The position numbers were made by a program, and so were the translations under genes. From JARRQJ01 sp963810615 (GTDB lineage Bacteria > Pseudomonadota > Gammaproteobacteria > DRLM01), in the NCBI GenBank assembly GCA_963810615.1, contig CAWEOA010000001.1:1-64000 (forward strand): DNA of 64,000 bases, read 5' to 3'. A model generated the notes under the pieces. That model did no database searches. It was not told the DNA's origin and saw only the letters and a list, made by a program, of their open reading frames with translations. How positions within the stretch are numbered: position 1 is the stretch's first letter; every line of letters starts with the position of its first letter. Below are positions 46,246 to 61,029 of this stretch, piece after piece.

Positions 46246-47634
46246 TTACGACTCTTGAATCGCTGTCGGTGCGGGAAAGATCACCTCCACCAGTAAGCCC
46301 CCCAGTGAAGATTCTCCCATGACAATGCGGGCTTGGTGCAATTCGGCAATGCGTTGGGTAATGGAAAGCCCCAGCCCGCTGCCCGGCTGCGTGACATCCC
46401 GACCGCGGTAGAAGCGCTCCAGGACTTTGTCCCGCTCATCGGCGGGAATGCCGGGACCGCTGTCGGCGACGCGCAGGATGACGTGCTCTTCATGGGTGGT
46501 GACGCCCACCACGATCGAACCGTTTTCCGGGGTGTAGTTAATGGCGTTGTCCACCAGATTAGTGAGGAGGATGGTCAGGGCATCGCTGGTGCCGTGCACC
46601 ATGCCGCGACTGGGTTCGGCCAGGCTGATGTCGATGTGTTTTTTCAAGGCCAGCGGGACGAGTTCTGCTATCACCGTGCTTGCCAGGTGCGTCAAATCCA
46701 CTTTTTTCAGGCCGGTCAACGGCACGGCGGGATCGAGACGCGCCAGGGTCAGCAATTGCTGGGCGACGCGGGTCGCGTTGTCGACGGCGTTGATGACCTG
46801 TTGTAAGGCGCGCTGTTGGTCTTGCTGAACATTCGTGCGCTGTGCAACTTGTGCCTGGGCCTTGATGGCGGCCAGCGGGGTGCGTAATTCATGAGCGGCG
46901 TCTGCGGTAAAACGCCGCTCGCTGTCAAAAGCCTTTTGCAGGCGTGCCAGCAAGGCGTTGAGGGAATGGACCAGGGATTGGGCTTCAACCGGCACATGGT
47001 GGTGATCGACGGGGCTGAGATAATCGGCGGCGCGGGTGGCGACTTCCTTGGCCAGGCGGTTGAGCGGTTTCATGGCGAAGCCGACCCCGTACCAGATCAT
47101 CAAGGCCAGAATCGGCAGGGTGGTGATCATAGGCGACAACATGCGCCGCACGATCTGCTCGGTGAGGTCGCCGCGCACATCGTAGCGTTCTCCCACTTGC
47201 ACTAAGATCGGGACCTTCTTATGTTGAACCGAGTAGATGCGCCAGGCCTGGTTGGCGATGATCTGGTCGGAAAATCCGCTGGTGACACTGGAGAGGTGGA
47301 TGCTGGGGGCGCTGGAGGAGCGGATGGCCAGGGTCGCGTCGCCCAGCCATACCTGAAAGGCCAGCTTCTTTTCGTATTTATGGGTGAGGCCATCACCGGC
47401 GGTGATGACATTGTCGTTGATGGATATGGTGCTGGGCCCGGTCAAGCGCTGCTCCATCAATTCATGGTCGCTCAAGGCCAGCAGCACCATTGCCGACTGA
47501 ACCAGCTCGGCATCCAGTAGTTCCCCAATTTCGTGTCGGCTGTCAATGTAGTTGGCGGTTGCCAAAAACACCCATGCTCCACTTACCGCGCATAATAAGA
47601 CGATGAGTAAGCGGCGTCGTAACGATATAGTCAT
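46246..47634 (-). CDS. sensor histidine kinase, QseC-like
   Basis: 462 residues. TM1 (about 8-28), a periplasmic sensor part (about 29-163), TM2 (about 165-190), HAMP, then HisKA with the phospho-acceptor in AAHELRTPLAAIKAQAQVAQ and HATPase_c with LVDNAINYTPENGSIVVGVT (N box) and VADSGPGIPADERDKV (G1). Domain order and the paired regulator resemble QseC/PmrB-type kinases. The signal is unknown. Its start overlaps the regulator's stop by four bases. Confidence 0.93.
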   Translation of the reverse strand: MTISLRRRLLIVLLCAVSGAWVFLATANYIDSRHEIGELLDAELVQSAMVLLALSDHELMEQRLTGPSTISINDNVITAGDGLTHKYEKKLAFQVWLGDATLAIRSSSAPSIHLSSVTSGFSDQIIANQAWRIYSVQHKKVPILVQVGERYDVRGDLTEQIVRRMLSPMITTLPILALMIWYGVGFAMKPLNRLAKEVATRAADYLSPVDHHHVPVEAQSLVHSLNALLARLQKAFDSERRFTADAAHELRTPLAAIKAQAQVAQRTNVQQDQQRALQQVINAVDNATRVAQQLLTLARLDPAVPLTGLKKVDLTHLASTVIAELVPLALKKHIDISLAEPSRGMVHGTSDALTILLTNLVDNAINYTPENGSIVVGVTTHEEHVILRVADSGPGIPADERDKVLERFYRGRDVTQPGSGLGLSITQRIAELHQARIVMGESSLGGLLVEVIFPAPTAIQES

Positions 47635-48293
47635 GGAGCCTTATCGATAATGTATCCCACTCCGCGAATGGTGCGAATCAAATCGGTGCCCAATTTTTTT
47701 CTGAGGCGATGGATATGTACTTCCACCGCATTGCTTTCCACTTCGTCCTTCCACGCGTAGAGGCTTTCTTCCAGGCGTTCCCGGGAAAGCACCTTGTTCA
47801 TGTTTTCCAGCAGGATGTGCAATAAGGCGAATTCGCGGCGTGACAGCGGTATGATCTCGTTGTTGCGGGTCACGGTCAGTGAGGCGGGATTGATCACCAG
47901 ATCGCCGTGGCGTAATTCAGGGGCGGCGCGGCCCTTGGACCGCCTGATCAGGGCGCGCAGTCTGGCGTCCAACTCGGCAAGGTCGAAGGGTTTGGTCATG
48001 TAGTCGTCGGCACCGCTATCCAGGCCTTTGACCCGGTCGGCGATGGTATCGCGGGCGGTAAGTATCAGTACCGGGAGGGTACTGCCGCTGGTACGCAGAT
48101 TTTGCAGTACCATCAAGCCGTCGCCCTGGGGGATATTTAAGTCGAGAATCATGGCGTCATAGCGATTGGCTTCCAGGGCCAGTTCCGCCGCCTTGCCGCT
48201 CTTGACCCAGTCTACGGCTGCGCCGTGCTGTATCAGTCCGGCATGAATGCCGTCGCCCAGCAGTGTGTCGTCTTCCACGAGTAATACGCGCAT
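47631..48293 (-). CDS. OmpR-family response regulator, QseB-like
   Basis: 220 residues. Receiver domain with phospho-acceptor D51 in MILDLNIPQGDGL, acidic pocket at 8-9 (EDD) and the Lys of MTKPFDLAELDARL. The winged-helix DNA-binding domain spans about 125-217 (LSRREFALLHILLENMNKVL, NAVEVHIHRLRKKLG). It is first in the operon with the kinase and is divergent from clpB. Two ATAGCTT copies upstream (48383-48389, 48406-48412) are candidate self-binding sites. Confidence 0.94.
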   Translation of the reverse strand: MRVLLVEDDTLLGDGIHAGLIQHGAAVDWVKSGKAAELALEANRYDAMILDLNIPQGDGLMVLQNLRTSGSTLPVLILTARDTIADRVKGLDSGADDYMTKPFDLAELDARLRALIRRSKGRAAPELRHGDLVINPASLTVTRNNEIIPLSRREFALLHILLENMNKVLSRERLEESLYAWKDEVESNAVEVHIHRLRKKLGTDLIRTIRGVGYIIDKAP

Positions 48294-48382
48294 TTTCAGT
48301 TCCTTCCTGTCTTCGCCGTGTCGCCTGGATCCGTGACGGCGAGACTATAGGTGTTCATTACACTATATAGTCGAGATTAAAA

Positions 48383-48412
48383 ATAGCTTAAAAAATATCC
48401 TAAAGATAGCTT
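48383..48412. promoter_or_regulatory. direct repeat, possible response-regulator site
   Basis: ATAGCTT occurs at 48383-48389 and 48406-48412, 23 bases apart (about two helix turns), in an AT-rich stretch in front of the QseB-like gene. OmpR-type regulators bind direct repeats near their own promoters. There is no other support. Confidence 0.3.
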
Positions 48413-48431
48413 GTTGATTGCAATCCTTAAA

Positions 48432-48460
48432 CTTGAAAGCGGCCGTGGTATGCCCCATCT
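48432..48460 (+). promoter_or_regulatory. sigma32 (heat-shock) promoter of clpB
   Basis: CTTGAAA at 48432-48438, a 14-base spacer and CCCCATCT at 48453-48460 match the sigma32 consensus (CTTGAAA, 11-16, CCCCATNT) at essentially every position. It lies 48 bases before the clpB start. Confidence 0.9.
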
Positions 48461-48507
48461 TATAGAGGGATATTGGGTCATTAGTCACTTTTAAAAAGGG
48501 GTCCGGC

Positions 48508-51105
<2,598 letters not shown>

Positions 51106-51125
51106 TGCCCTGCTCAGTGCTCTAG

Positions 51126-51173
51126 GCGGCATGAGGCCTTTCAATACCCCGGCCTTCTGCCGCTTAATTTTTG
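51126..51173 (+). terminator. rho-independent terminator of clpB
   Basis: GCGGCATGAGGCC (51126-51138) pairs with GGCCTTCTGCCGC (51151-51163) with two mismatches in 13, around a 12-base loop, and is followed by TTAATTTTTG. It lies 20 bases after the clpB stop and before the convergent ygiQ-like gene. Confidence 0.75.
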
Positions 51174-51227
51174 CGATCCAGTTTGTTTATTGCGCGCCGC
51201 CACGTCCTGGGACGCGTTAGGTTGAGA

Positions 51228-53393
51228 CTATTTGAAGCCTCGCGCCCGTTTGGTGACTCGCGGCAGACCCGTATGTTGGGTCATAAAACGGCGCGCCTTG
51301 GCCGGCTGAGGTTTTACCCGGCGGTTTTTCGTCGCATCCATATCGTCTCCCCGCGGTTGCCGCATGGGGACGAGTTGGTGTTTGGCGTTGCCGATGAGAT
51401 CGGCGCGGCCCATGCGTTTCAATGCGTCGCGCAGCAGCGGCCAGTTTTTGGGATCGTGATAACGGAGAAAGGCCTTGTGCAGCCGGCGGACCTTGAGACC
51501 CTTGGGGATGCTCACCGCTTCACTGCTGTGGGTGACCTTGCGCAGGGGATTTTTTCCGGAGTGGTACATGGCGGTGGCGACGGCCATGGGCGACGGTAAA
51601 AAGGTCTGTACCTGGTCGGCGCGAAAGCCGTTGCGCTTCAGCCACAGGGCGAGATTCAGCATATCTTCATCGGTGGTGCCGGGATGGGCGGCGATGAAAT
51701 AGGGGATGAGGTATTGTTCCTTGCCGGCCTGCTTCGAATATTGTTCGAACAATTGTTTGAAGCGGTCATAGGCGCTCATACCCGGTTTCATCATCTTGCT
51801 CAGCGGCCCGGACTCGGTGTGCTCCGGCGCGATCTTGAGATAACCGCCGACGTGATGGGTGACCAGTTCCTTGACGTATTCCTTGGAACGGATCGCCAGG
51901 TCATAACGCAGACCCGAGGCCACCAGAATCTTTTTGACGCCGGGCAGGGCGCGGGCGCGCCGATAGAGTTTGATCAAGGGTGTGTGGTCGGTGTTGAGAT
52001 TGGAGCAGATGTCGGGATAGACGCAGGACAGGCGCCGGCACGCCGCTTCTATTTCCGTGCTCTTGCACGCCAGGCGGTACATATTGGCGGTGGGGCCGCC
52101 CACGTCGGAGATCACGCCGGTAAAACCCGGCACGCTGTCGCGGATGGTTTCGATCTCGCGGATAACCGAATCTTCGGAACGGCTTTGGATGATGCGCCCC
52201 TCGTGCTCGGTGATGGAGCAGAAGGTACAGCCGCCGAAACAGCCGCGCATGATGTTCACCGAAAAACGGATCATCTCATAGGCGGGAATATTGGCCGATC
52301 CATAGGCCGGGTGCGGTAGTCGCGCATAAGGCAAGTCGAACACTCCGTCCAGCTCCGCCGTGGTGAGCGGGATGGGCGGTGGGTTGATCCACACGTCGCG
52401 GTCTCCGTGGCCTTGCACCAGCGCCCGGGCATTACCGGGATTGGTCTCCAGGTGCATTACCCGCGAGGCGTGGGCGTAAAGCACGGCATCGATTTTTACC
52501 GCATCATAAGCCGGCAGACGGATCACGGTATGGGCGCGATCATGCTGCGGTACGCGGCGCTGCAGGCGGATGACCTTCGCGCCGTCCGCCGCGGCAGGCT
52601 CATTTCCGCAGGACTTTTGTGGGCTTATGGCGTAAGGATCGGGATGGGTCTCTATCCGTCCCGGTTCGTCGATATGCGTCGAGTCTATTTCCGCCCATCC
52701 CTCGGGCAGAGCGCGTTGCACGAAGGCCGTGCCGCGGATATCGGTGAGCGCCGCGATCGCTTCACCGCCCGCCAGGCGATGGGCGATCTCGACGATTTGG
52801 CGTTCGCCATTGCCGTAGACCAGCAGATCCGCCTTGGCGTCCAGCAGCACGGAGCGGCGGACGGTATCCGACCAGTAATCGAAATGGGCGATGCGCCGCA
52901 GACTGGCCTCGATACCGCCGATGATGATCGGGATGTCCTTGTAGGCCTCCCTGGCCCGCTGTGCGTAAACCGTCACCGCCCGGTCGGGGCGTTTGCCGCC
53001 AGCGCCAGCGGGGGTGTAGGCGTCGTTGGAACGGATCTTTCGGTCGGCGGTATAGCGGTTCACCATGGAATCCATGTTGCCGCCGGTGACGCCGAAGAAC
53101 AGATTGGGGCGTCCCAGCTTCATGAAGTCGGCCGCAGTGGTCCAGTCCGGTTGGGCGATGATGCCGACGCGAAAGCCTTGCGCCTCCAACATGCGGCCGA
53201 TTACCGCCATACCGAAGCTGGGGTGGTCCACATAGGCATCGCCGCTGACGATGATGATGTCGCAGCTGTCCCAGCCCAGGGTGTCCATCTCCTCGCGGGA
53301 CATGGGCAGGAACGGCGCGGTGCCGAAACGTCGCGCCCAATACTTGCGGTAGGAAAAGATGTTGCGGGCGATTGTGGAGGCGGGGCTGGTCAT
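51228..53393 (-). CDS. ygiQ: YgiQ-family radical SAM protein
   Basis: 721 residues. The radical SAM [4Fe-4S] motif CxxxCxxC is present as CFGGCTFCS at about residue 389. The N-terminal part ([37 protein letters not shown] segment [20 protein letters not shown]) and the C-terminal [20 protein letters not shown] mark the UPF0313/YgiQ family. The reaction is unknown. The C-terminal 60 residues are basic and probably flexible. Convergent with clpB. Confidence 0.93.
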   Translation of the reverse strand: MTSPASTIARNIFSYRKYWARRFGTAPFLPMSREEMDTLGWDSCDIIIVSGDAYVDHPSFGMAVIGRMLEAQGFRVGIIAQPDWTTAADFMKLGRPNLFFGVTGGNMDSMVNRYTADRKIRSNDAYTPAGAGGKRPDRAVTVYAQRAREAYKDIPIIIGGIEASLRRIAHFDYWSDTVRRSVLLDAKADLLVYGNGERQIVEIAHRLAGGEAIAALTDIRGTAFVQRALPEGWAEIDSTHIDEPGRIETHPDPYAISPQKSCGNEPAAADGAKVIRLQRRVPQHDRAHTVIRLPAYDAVKIDAVLYAHASRVMHLETNPGNARALVQGHGDRDVWINPPPIPLTTAELDGVFDLPYARLPHPAYGSANIPAYEMIRFSVNIMRGCFGGCTFCSITEHEGRIIQSRSEDSVIREIETIRDSVPGFTGVISDVGGPTANMYRLACKSTEIEAACRRLSCVYPDICSNLNTDHTPLIKLYRRARALPGVKKILVASGLRYDLAIRSKEYVKELVTHHVGGYLKIAPEHTESGPLSKMMKPGMSAYDRFKQLFEQYSKQAGKEQYLIPYFIAAHPGTTDEDMLNLALWLKRNGFRADQVQTFLPSPMAVATAMYHSGKNPLRKVTHSSEAVSIPKGLKVRRLHKAFLRYHDPKNWPLLRDALKRMGRADLIGNAKHQLVPMRQPRGDDMDATKNRRVKPQPAKARRFMTQHTGLPRVTKRARGFK

Positions 53394-53584
53394 GATGCTG
53401 GCACGGTCAAATCAGGGGGGCTATTCTAACCGTCTCGTGGCTTCGGAAATAGCCCCTCGTAATCGTAGGAAATTGAACGTAGATTAACGCAGTCGCTTAT
53501 TCAGTGCCTAATCCTCGAATTTCGTTAGGGGTAAAGCGGACTGCTGCATATGCGAGTGGCTATTGTCGGCTGCCGGCCTGAGGC

Positions 53585-54348
53585 CTAAAAACGATATTCG
53601 ATGCCGGTGCCGTAGGTAGTATCGGTTTTTTTTACGCTCTGCGGCGGTTTGCTGTCGTGAGCCAGGTCCAAGGACACGTTGAGGGACAGGCTGTCGGTCA
53701 TTTTTACGCTGAGGGTGGCATCCTCCAGCAGGCGATAGTCGCTGAAATCGTCGATGGCAGGCTGGTAATAGGTGGTGCTGAGCACACGCACGCTACCATT
53801 GAGCTGCTGTACGTAGTTGAGGTAGGTATTGACCCGCCAGGTATTCTTGCTGCCGGCGTCGGTGGTGCCGGCGCGTTTTTCCAGGGTTTCCCGTGAAAAG
53901 AAACCGCCCACCCCGAGATGCAGCGATTTTTTATCGGGTATCTCGGCCAGTTTGAGACGCAGCCCGCCGCCGACCAGGCCGCGGAAGGAAAGCCGATTGA
54001 ATGTATTGCGCTCCGCTTGAACGAAACCTTCATAGGCGGTCTTGTCGGAGATCTGGTGGATATGGCGGGCATGGGAGAATAATTTATTGGTGTCTTCCAC
54101 GCCCGATGTTTGGCCGTAGTTGTAGCGGAGTATGGCAAAGTTGGTGACGGCGCCGCCGTGCCATTGCAGCCGTGCTCCGGCATTGACGCTGAGTTTATCG
54201 GTATTGCCCGATTGACCGGCCACCGAGACATTCACCGTCCCGGAGTAGCCCGGTTGCGGTTCGCCGGTATGCAGCGATTCTATGTTGACGATGGCGTGCG
54301 CATTCGCCATCCACCCTAGTAGCAGGGTGGTCAGTACGCCACGCACCA

Positions 54349-54349
<1 letters not shown>
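53585..54349 (-). CDS. DUF481 outer-membrane beta-barrel protein
   Basis: 254 residues from an ATG at 54349 whose A is shared with the acnA stop (TGATG); an in-frame GTG lies three bases earlier. Signal peptide about 1-19 (VLTTLLLGWMANAHA). The mature protein has alternating beta-strands (GTVNVSVAGQSGNTDKLSVN, LSLNVSLDLAHDSKPPQSVK) and ends YGTGIEYRF, with the terminal Phe typical of BAM substrates. It fits DUF481 (YdiY-like). Coupling to aconitase is unusual and may only reflect shared transcription. Confidence 0.82.
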
Positions 54350-57153
<2,804 letters not shown>

Positions 57154-57228
57154 TACGCCATCTCGTGGAAATTCAGGAAATACATTATAAAAATAATCAT
57201 ACGATGATCGCCGCGCATCGTGAGCTTG

Positions 57229-58074
57229 TCAACGATTCTCCTCACGTGAGACGCGCGCGAGCATCCGGTCAAGGGCCGCGTAGGGTAGCACACGACGCAA
57301 GGCGGCGAACAGGTAGGTAGGGACGGTCACGTAATAGCGGCGCCTGGGACGTCGGTTTTCCAGGGCATGAATGACGCGGTGCAGCACCGCCTCGGGCGGG
57401 AGGGTAAAAGGCGCCGCCGGGCCGGGTTTTTCCAGGCGCCGCAACACGCCTTCATAGTGGCGGCGGTGGGCGCTGCGGTCTATGTCTATGGTGCGTTTGA
57501 ACACCTCCAGAGAGTTGGCGCGGAAGCGGCTCTTGATCGGGCCGGGTTCGATCAAGGATATGCTGATGCCGCTGCCTACCAATTCCAGGCGTAAGGTGTC
57601 TGCCAATCCTTCCAGAGCGAACTTGCTGGCGCTATATGCACCGCGATAGGGCAAAGCCACCAAGCCCAGCACCGAACTGTTCAAGATGATGCGCCCGCAA
57701 GCTTGCTTGCGCATCACCGGGATAATGCGGTTGGTCAGTTCCACGGTCCCGAACAGATTGGTCTCGAACTGGGCGCGTAACACCTCGCGGCTCAAGTCTT
57801 CCACCGCACCGGCCTGGCCATAGGCGCCGTTGTTGAACAGGGCGTCGAGGCGGCCGCCGCTGCGCAGCAGTATCTCGTCCACCGCATGGTGAATGGAATC
57901 GGAATCGGCGAGATTCAGTTGCAGACTCTCCAGTCCCATCTGTTGAAGCCGCGAGACATCTTGTGGCTGGCGTGCAGTGGCGAACACGCGGTATCCGCGT
58001 CGCTGTAAACCTTGCGCCACACATAGGCCGATGCCGCTGGAACAGCCGGTGATGAGGATGGATTTGCCGGTCAT
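57229..58074 (-). CDS. short-chain dehydrogenase/reductase
   Basis: 281 residues, classical SDR. Cofactor motif ITGCSSGIGLCVAQGL, stabilising FNNGAYGQAGAVEDL (NNAG replaced by NNGA) and catalytic YSASKFALEGLADTLRLELV with Ser in LNSSVLG. The first variable residue after strand 2 (TARQPQDV) favours NADP(H). The long C-terminus with RRPRRRYYVTVPTYLFAALR resembles membrane-associated SDRs acting on lipids or retinoid-like substrates. Substrate unknown. Confidence 0.9.
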   Translation of the reverse strand: MTGKSILITGCSSGIGLCVAQGLQRRGYRVFATARQPQDVSRLQQMGLESLQLNLADSDSIHHAVDEILLRSGGRLDALFNNGAYGQAGAVEDLSREVLRAQFETNLFGTVELTNRIIPVMRKQACGRIILNSSVLGLVALPYRGAYSASKFALEGLADTLRLELVGSGISISLIEPGPIKSRFRANSLEVFKRTIDIDRSAHRRHYEGVLRRLEKPGPAAPFTLPPEAVLHRVIHALENRRPRRRYYVTVPTYLFAALRRVLPYAALDRMLARVSREENR

Positions 58075-58160
58075 AATCGTTTACTCGGAAAACAGTGGGG
58101 GACCGGAGTGTAATTGTACGTGTTGTGTAGAATGCTGAAAATTTGCGGTGCCTGGGAAAC

Positions 58161-59324
58161 TCAGAAATCCGAACTCTCGTCATTAGTGGATGCGCGGGGA
58201 AGCAGTTCGTCGCTGTGAAATTGTGCCTGGATCTTTCCCACCTCGGCGCTGTGTTCGGTCAAGGCCCGGATACAGTCCGCGTCCAATTTGGTGCCCGCCA
58301 GGGTGCGCAATAAGCCGAAGGCCTCTGCATTGCTCCAGGCATGTTTATACGGACGGCGGCTGGTCAGGGCGTCGAACATGTCGGCGACCGCGATGATGCG
58401 TGCCTCGATGGGAATATCTTTACCTTCCAGGCCCAGGGGATAACCGCTGGCGTCCATTTTCTCATGATGAAATTCGGTGATGTTGCGTAGTACGTCCACG
58501 TAGGGCAGGGAATTGAGACCGAATTCGGCGAGCATGGCATCGATGATGTCGCGCCCGGTACGGGAATGCTGGCGCATGATATCGAGTTCTTCTTTATCGA
58601 GCGGTCCTTGTTTATGCAGGATGCGATCCGGGACGCCGATCTTGCCGATGTCGTGCAGCGGTGCGAACAGGAACAGGTGTTCGATATATTCGTCGCTGAA
58701 CCCGTATTTGGGTGCCAGGGTCTTGGCGATGAAGCGTGCATAATGGGCCATGCGGTCGAGATGGGCGCCGGTTTCCACGTCGCGCAGCGAGGTCATGTCG
58801 CGCGCGGTTCTCACTGCGGCGAGCATGGTGTGAATGATGCTGAGTTCATTGATCACGGTGAGCGAAATCAGATGGCCGTACACATCCAAGGTGGGCAATA
58901 GGCTGGACGGGAAGCCGTCTTTTGCATAGGAATTGAAAAACACAAAGCCGAAAAACATATTATTGAGATACATGGGCAGGGTGTAGCTGGAGCCATAGCC
59001 TTCGGCGTTCAGCTTGCTACCGTGTTCGCTGGAGGAACGGTAAAAAGCCTCAAGATCGTTGACGATGCGCGGATCGCCCAAGCGCACGATCTCCTGCAGG
59101 GATGCGACGTCGCTGAGACGGGCCTGGTAATTGGAAAGGGGGTCGGCGTTGCCGCTGCTGTGGATGAAGGTTTTCAATAAATCGGTTTTCGGGTCGTAGA
59201 CCGTTACCGAAATGCGGTCGATTTGCGGCGCATGTTCCTTTATCAGTTGGTGAATGAACGCCAGTTTCTGCGAAACGGGAATGTTTTTGTTCAGTTCATT
59301 CAAGGTGTATTTATGGTTATCCAC
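58161..59324 (-). CDS. HD-GYP phosphodiesterase with N-terminal GAF-like domain
   Basis: 387 residues from a GTG at 59324 preceded by GGAGATGAC; a longer frame to 59441 exists. N-terminal sensory domain (about 25-180) resembles GAF (ISVTVYDPKTDLLKTFIHSS). HD-GYP domain (about 195-360) has HDIGKIGVPDRIL and HHEKMDASGYPLGLEGKDIP, so the metal site and GYP are intact. It probably hydrolyses c-di-GMP and would oppose the cyclase at 130-1026. No receiver domain; regulation should come through the GAF-like part. Confidence 0.9.
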   Translation of the reverse strand: MDNHKYTLNELNKNIPVSQKLAFIHQLIKEHAPQIDRISVTVYDPKTDLLKTFIHSSGNADPLSNYQARLSDVASLQEIVRLGDPRIVNDLEAFYRSSSEHGSKLNAEGYGSSYTLPMYLNNMFFGFVFFNSYAKDGFPSSLLPTLDVYGHLISLTVINELSIIHTMLAAVRTARDMTSLRDVETGAHLDRMAHYARFIAKTLAPKYGFSDEYIEHLFLFAPLHDIGKIGVPDRILHKQGPLDKEELDIMRQHSRTGRDIIDAMLAEFGLNSLPYVDVLRNITEFHHEKMDASGYPLGLEGKDIPIEARIIAVADMFDALTSRRPYKHAWSNAEAFGLLRTLAGTKLDADCIRALTEHSAEVGKIQAQFHSDELLPRASTNDESSDF

Positions 59325-59457
59325 GTCATCTCCAGCCGGTGTAGATGTAGCGCATGTGTTGTGATAATGCCGTGCCTTCATTTTACACCCAACGGCATTG
59401 TGTATAGCGGCACGGGATAAAAAGACACTAAAGCCCCGCAAACGACATCAATAGGCG

Positions 59458-60120
59458 TCAGGCGAGCAATACGGCGACGATGCCGGTAATGAATATCCCA
59501 TCGAAGGTGCCCGCGCCGCCGATGGAGGCGACCGGCACACCCATTTTGCGCACATCTTTGAGGCGCAACAGATCAGCGCCTATCAATACCCCCAGCGTCC
59601 CGCAGATGTAAGCGAGGGGAGCGCTATGCTCGGGATCTATCGCCATGGCGGTAATGGCGGCGGCGATGGGGGCGATGAACACGGGCATGCCTATCCCCAC
59701 CCCCGGTATGGGACGGCTGGCCCAGCGGCTGATGGCGGCGACGATAAAGGTGGCGGCCACGATTTTAAAGCCATCAAGTTGATTGAAATGGATCAAGTAA
59801 TAGGAAAACATCAGAGGTATGAGGCAGCCGCCGGCGTTGACGGCGATAATGGTCTGTCCCCGGAACTTGCGCAGAGCCTGGGTCATCAGTTCGCGTAATT
59901 GTTCAGGGATGCTTTCCAGGCTGGGTCGTTCGGCCTTGACCTTAATGACAGGTAGGTTGATGGCGCTGCCGAACAGCGAGGCGAACAACAGTATAAAGGC
60001 CGAGTGGCTGGACAGCCCGAGTTTTTCGAATGCGACTGTGAGTATGCCGACTTGGACGAAGGCCAGCAGCAGCCCCACGATCAAAACCAGGCCGAGCAAT
60101 TGCAACGGATTGAAAGGCAC
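59458..60120 (-). CDS. DUF1614 membrane protein
   Basis: 220 residues with about six membrane helices. A polar loop (about 60-85, KAERPSLESIPEQLRELMTQ) lies between helices 2 and 3. The C-terminal VPVASIGGAGTFDGIFITGI and the segment RPIPGVGIGMPVFIAPIAAA are conserved in DUF1614. Function unknown; it looks like a transporter or channel. Last gene of an operon with a PRPP-synthetase-like and an AMP-phosphorylase-type enzyme (gap of 6 bases), so a role in nucleoside, base or phosphate movement is a possible inference. Confidence 0.85.
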   Translation of the reverse strand: MPFNPLQLLGLVLIVGLLLAFVQVGILTVAFEKLGLSSHSAFILLFASLFGSAINLPVIKVKAERPSLESIPEQLRELMTQALRKFRGQTIIAVNAGGCLIPLMFSYYLIHFNQLDGFKIVAATFIVAAISRWASRPIPGVGIGMPVFIAPIAAAITAMAIDPEHSAPLAYICGTLGVLIGADLLRLKDVRKMGVPVASIGGAGTFDGIFITGIVAVLLA

Positions 60121-60126
60121 GCGCCC

Positions 60127-61029
60127 CTAGCCCTTCACGGCGGCGGCGAGGATACCGCAGAGCTCGATGGTGTTGGAGGAATGCAGGATACTGTCGGTAC
60201 TCCAGATGTGACTGATGCCGGCGTTGCGCAGTACCGCCTCTGCGTCATCGGCGAAGATCGCATGGGTGATACAGCAGTGGATTTCCGTTGCCCCCGCGCC
60301 GCGCAGCTGTTGGGCGGTGACGGCCAGCGTACGGGCGGTGCTGGCCACGTCGTCTACGATGACTACGGTGCGGCCGCGTAAGTTGTGCGTCGGCACTCTG
60401 ATGCGCACATCTTTGTCGGAAAAGCGCTCTTTTTCCGCGACCAGATATTCCATCCCGGCACGATCGGCGATTTGCTCCACCCATTGCCGCGATTCGCTGT
60501 CGGGACCGACCAGCAAGGCCTTGCCATTGCGTTGGTGTAGAAACGCCGCCAATAGCGGGCCGGCGCTGAGGCTGATGCTGCGCTGGGCCGGCAGCACCTC
60601 GCTCAAGCGGCTGATGCGATGCAGATGCGGATCGACAGTGATGACGTTCTCGAACAGGCTTGCCAGCCAGCGTCCGATGATGCGCTGGCTGACGGCTTCG
60701 CCATCATGAAAGGCCATATCCTGGCGCATGTAACACAGGTAAGGTGCGACCAAGGTCAACTGTTGCGCGCCGGCGGCGCGGGCCGTTTCCGCCGTCAACA
60801 GCAATTCGATGAGTTTGTCATTGGGATGGTCGAGGCTGCGGCATACAATCACATGACTGGCCAGGGTCGCGGGCAGGCGCACCTTGCTTTCACCGTCCGG
60901 AAAACGGTGGATTTCCACCTGTTCATAGGGGCAGTTCAAGCTCTTGGCCAGACGCTGGGCGGGTGCGGCGTATTCGGGGAAACCGAGCAGCAGGGTATTG
61001 GGCATAAGGGGCGGTGTCATATCATTCAA
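60127..61029 (-). CDS. ribose-phosphate pyrophosphokinase, divergent archaeal-like type
   Basis: 300 residues. Family reaction: ribose 5-phosphate + ATP to PRPP + AMP. Visible motifs are [33 protein letters not shown] (metal-binding His/Asp), the catalytic-loop Lys-x-Arg in [13 protein letters not shown], and the PRPP loop [14 protein letters not shown]. The loop EKER and the short length resemble archaeal Prs rather than the standard bacterial DKRR type. It overlaps the AMP-phosphorylase-type gene by four bases. It may be a second, specialised enzyme beside a housekeeping Prs not in this window. Confidence 0.88.
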   Translation of the reverse strand: MNDMTPPLMPNTLLLGFPEYAAPAQRLAKSLNCPYEQVEIHRFPDGESKVRLPATLASHVIVCRSLDHPNDKLIELLLTAETARAAGAQQLTLVAPYLCYMRQDMAFHDGEAVSQRIIGRWLASLFENVITVDPHLHRISRLSEVLPAQRSISLSAGPLLAAFLHQRNGKALLVGPDSESRQWVEQIADRAGMEYLVAEKERFSDKDVRIRVPTHNLRGRTVVIVDDVASTARTLAVTAQQLRGAGATEIHCCITHAIFADDAEAVLRNAGISHIWSTDSILHSSNTIELCGILAAAVKG

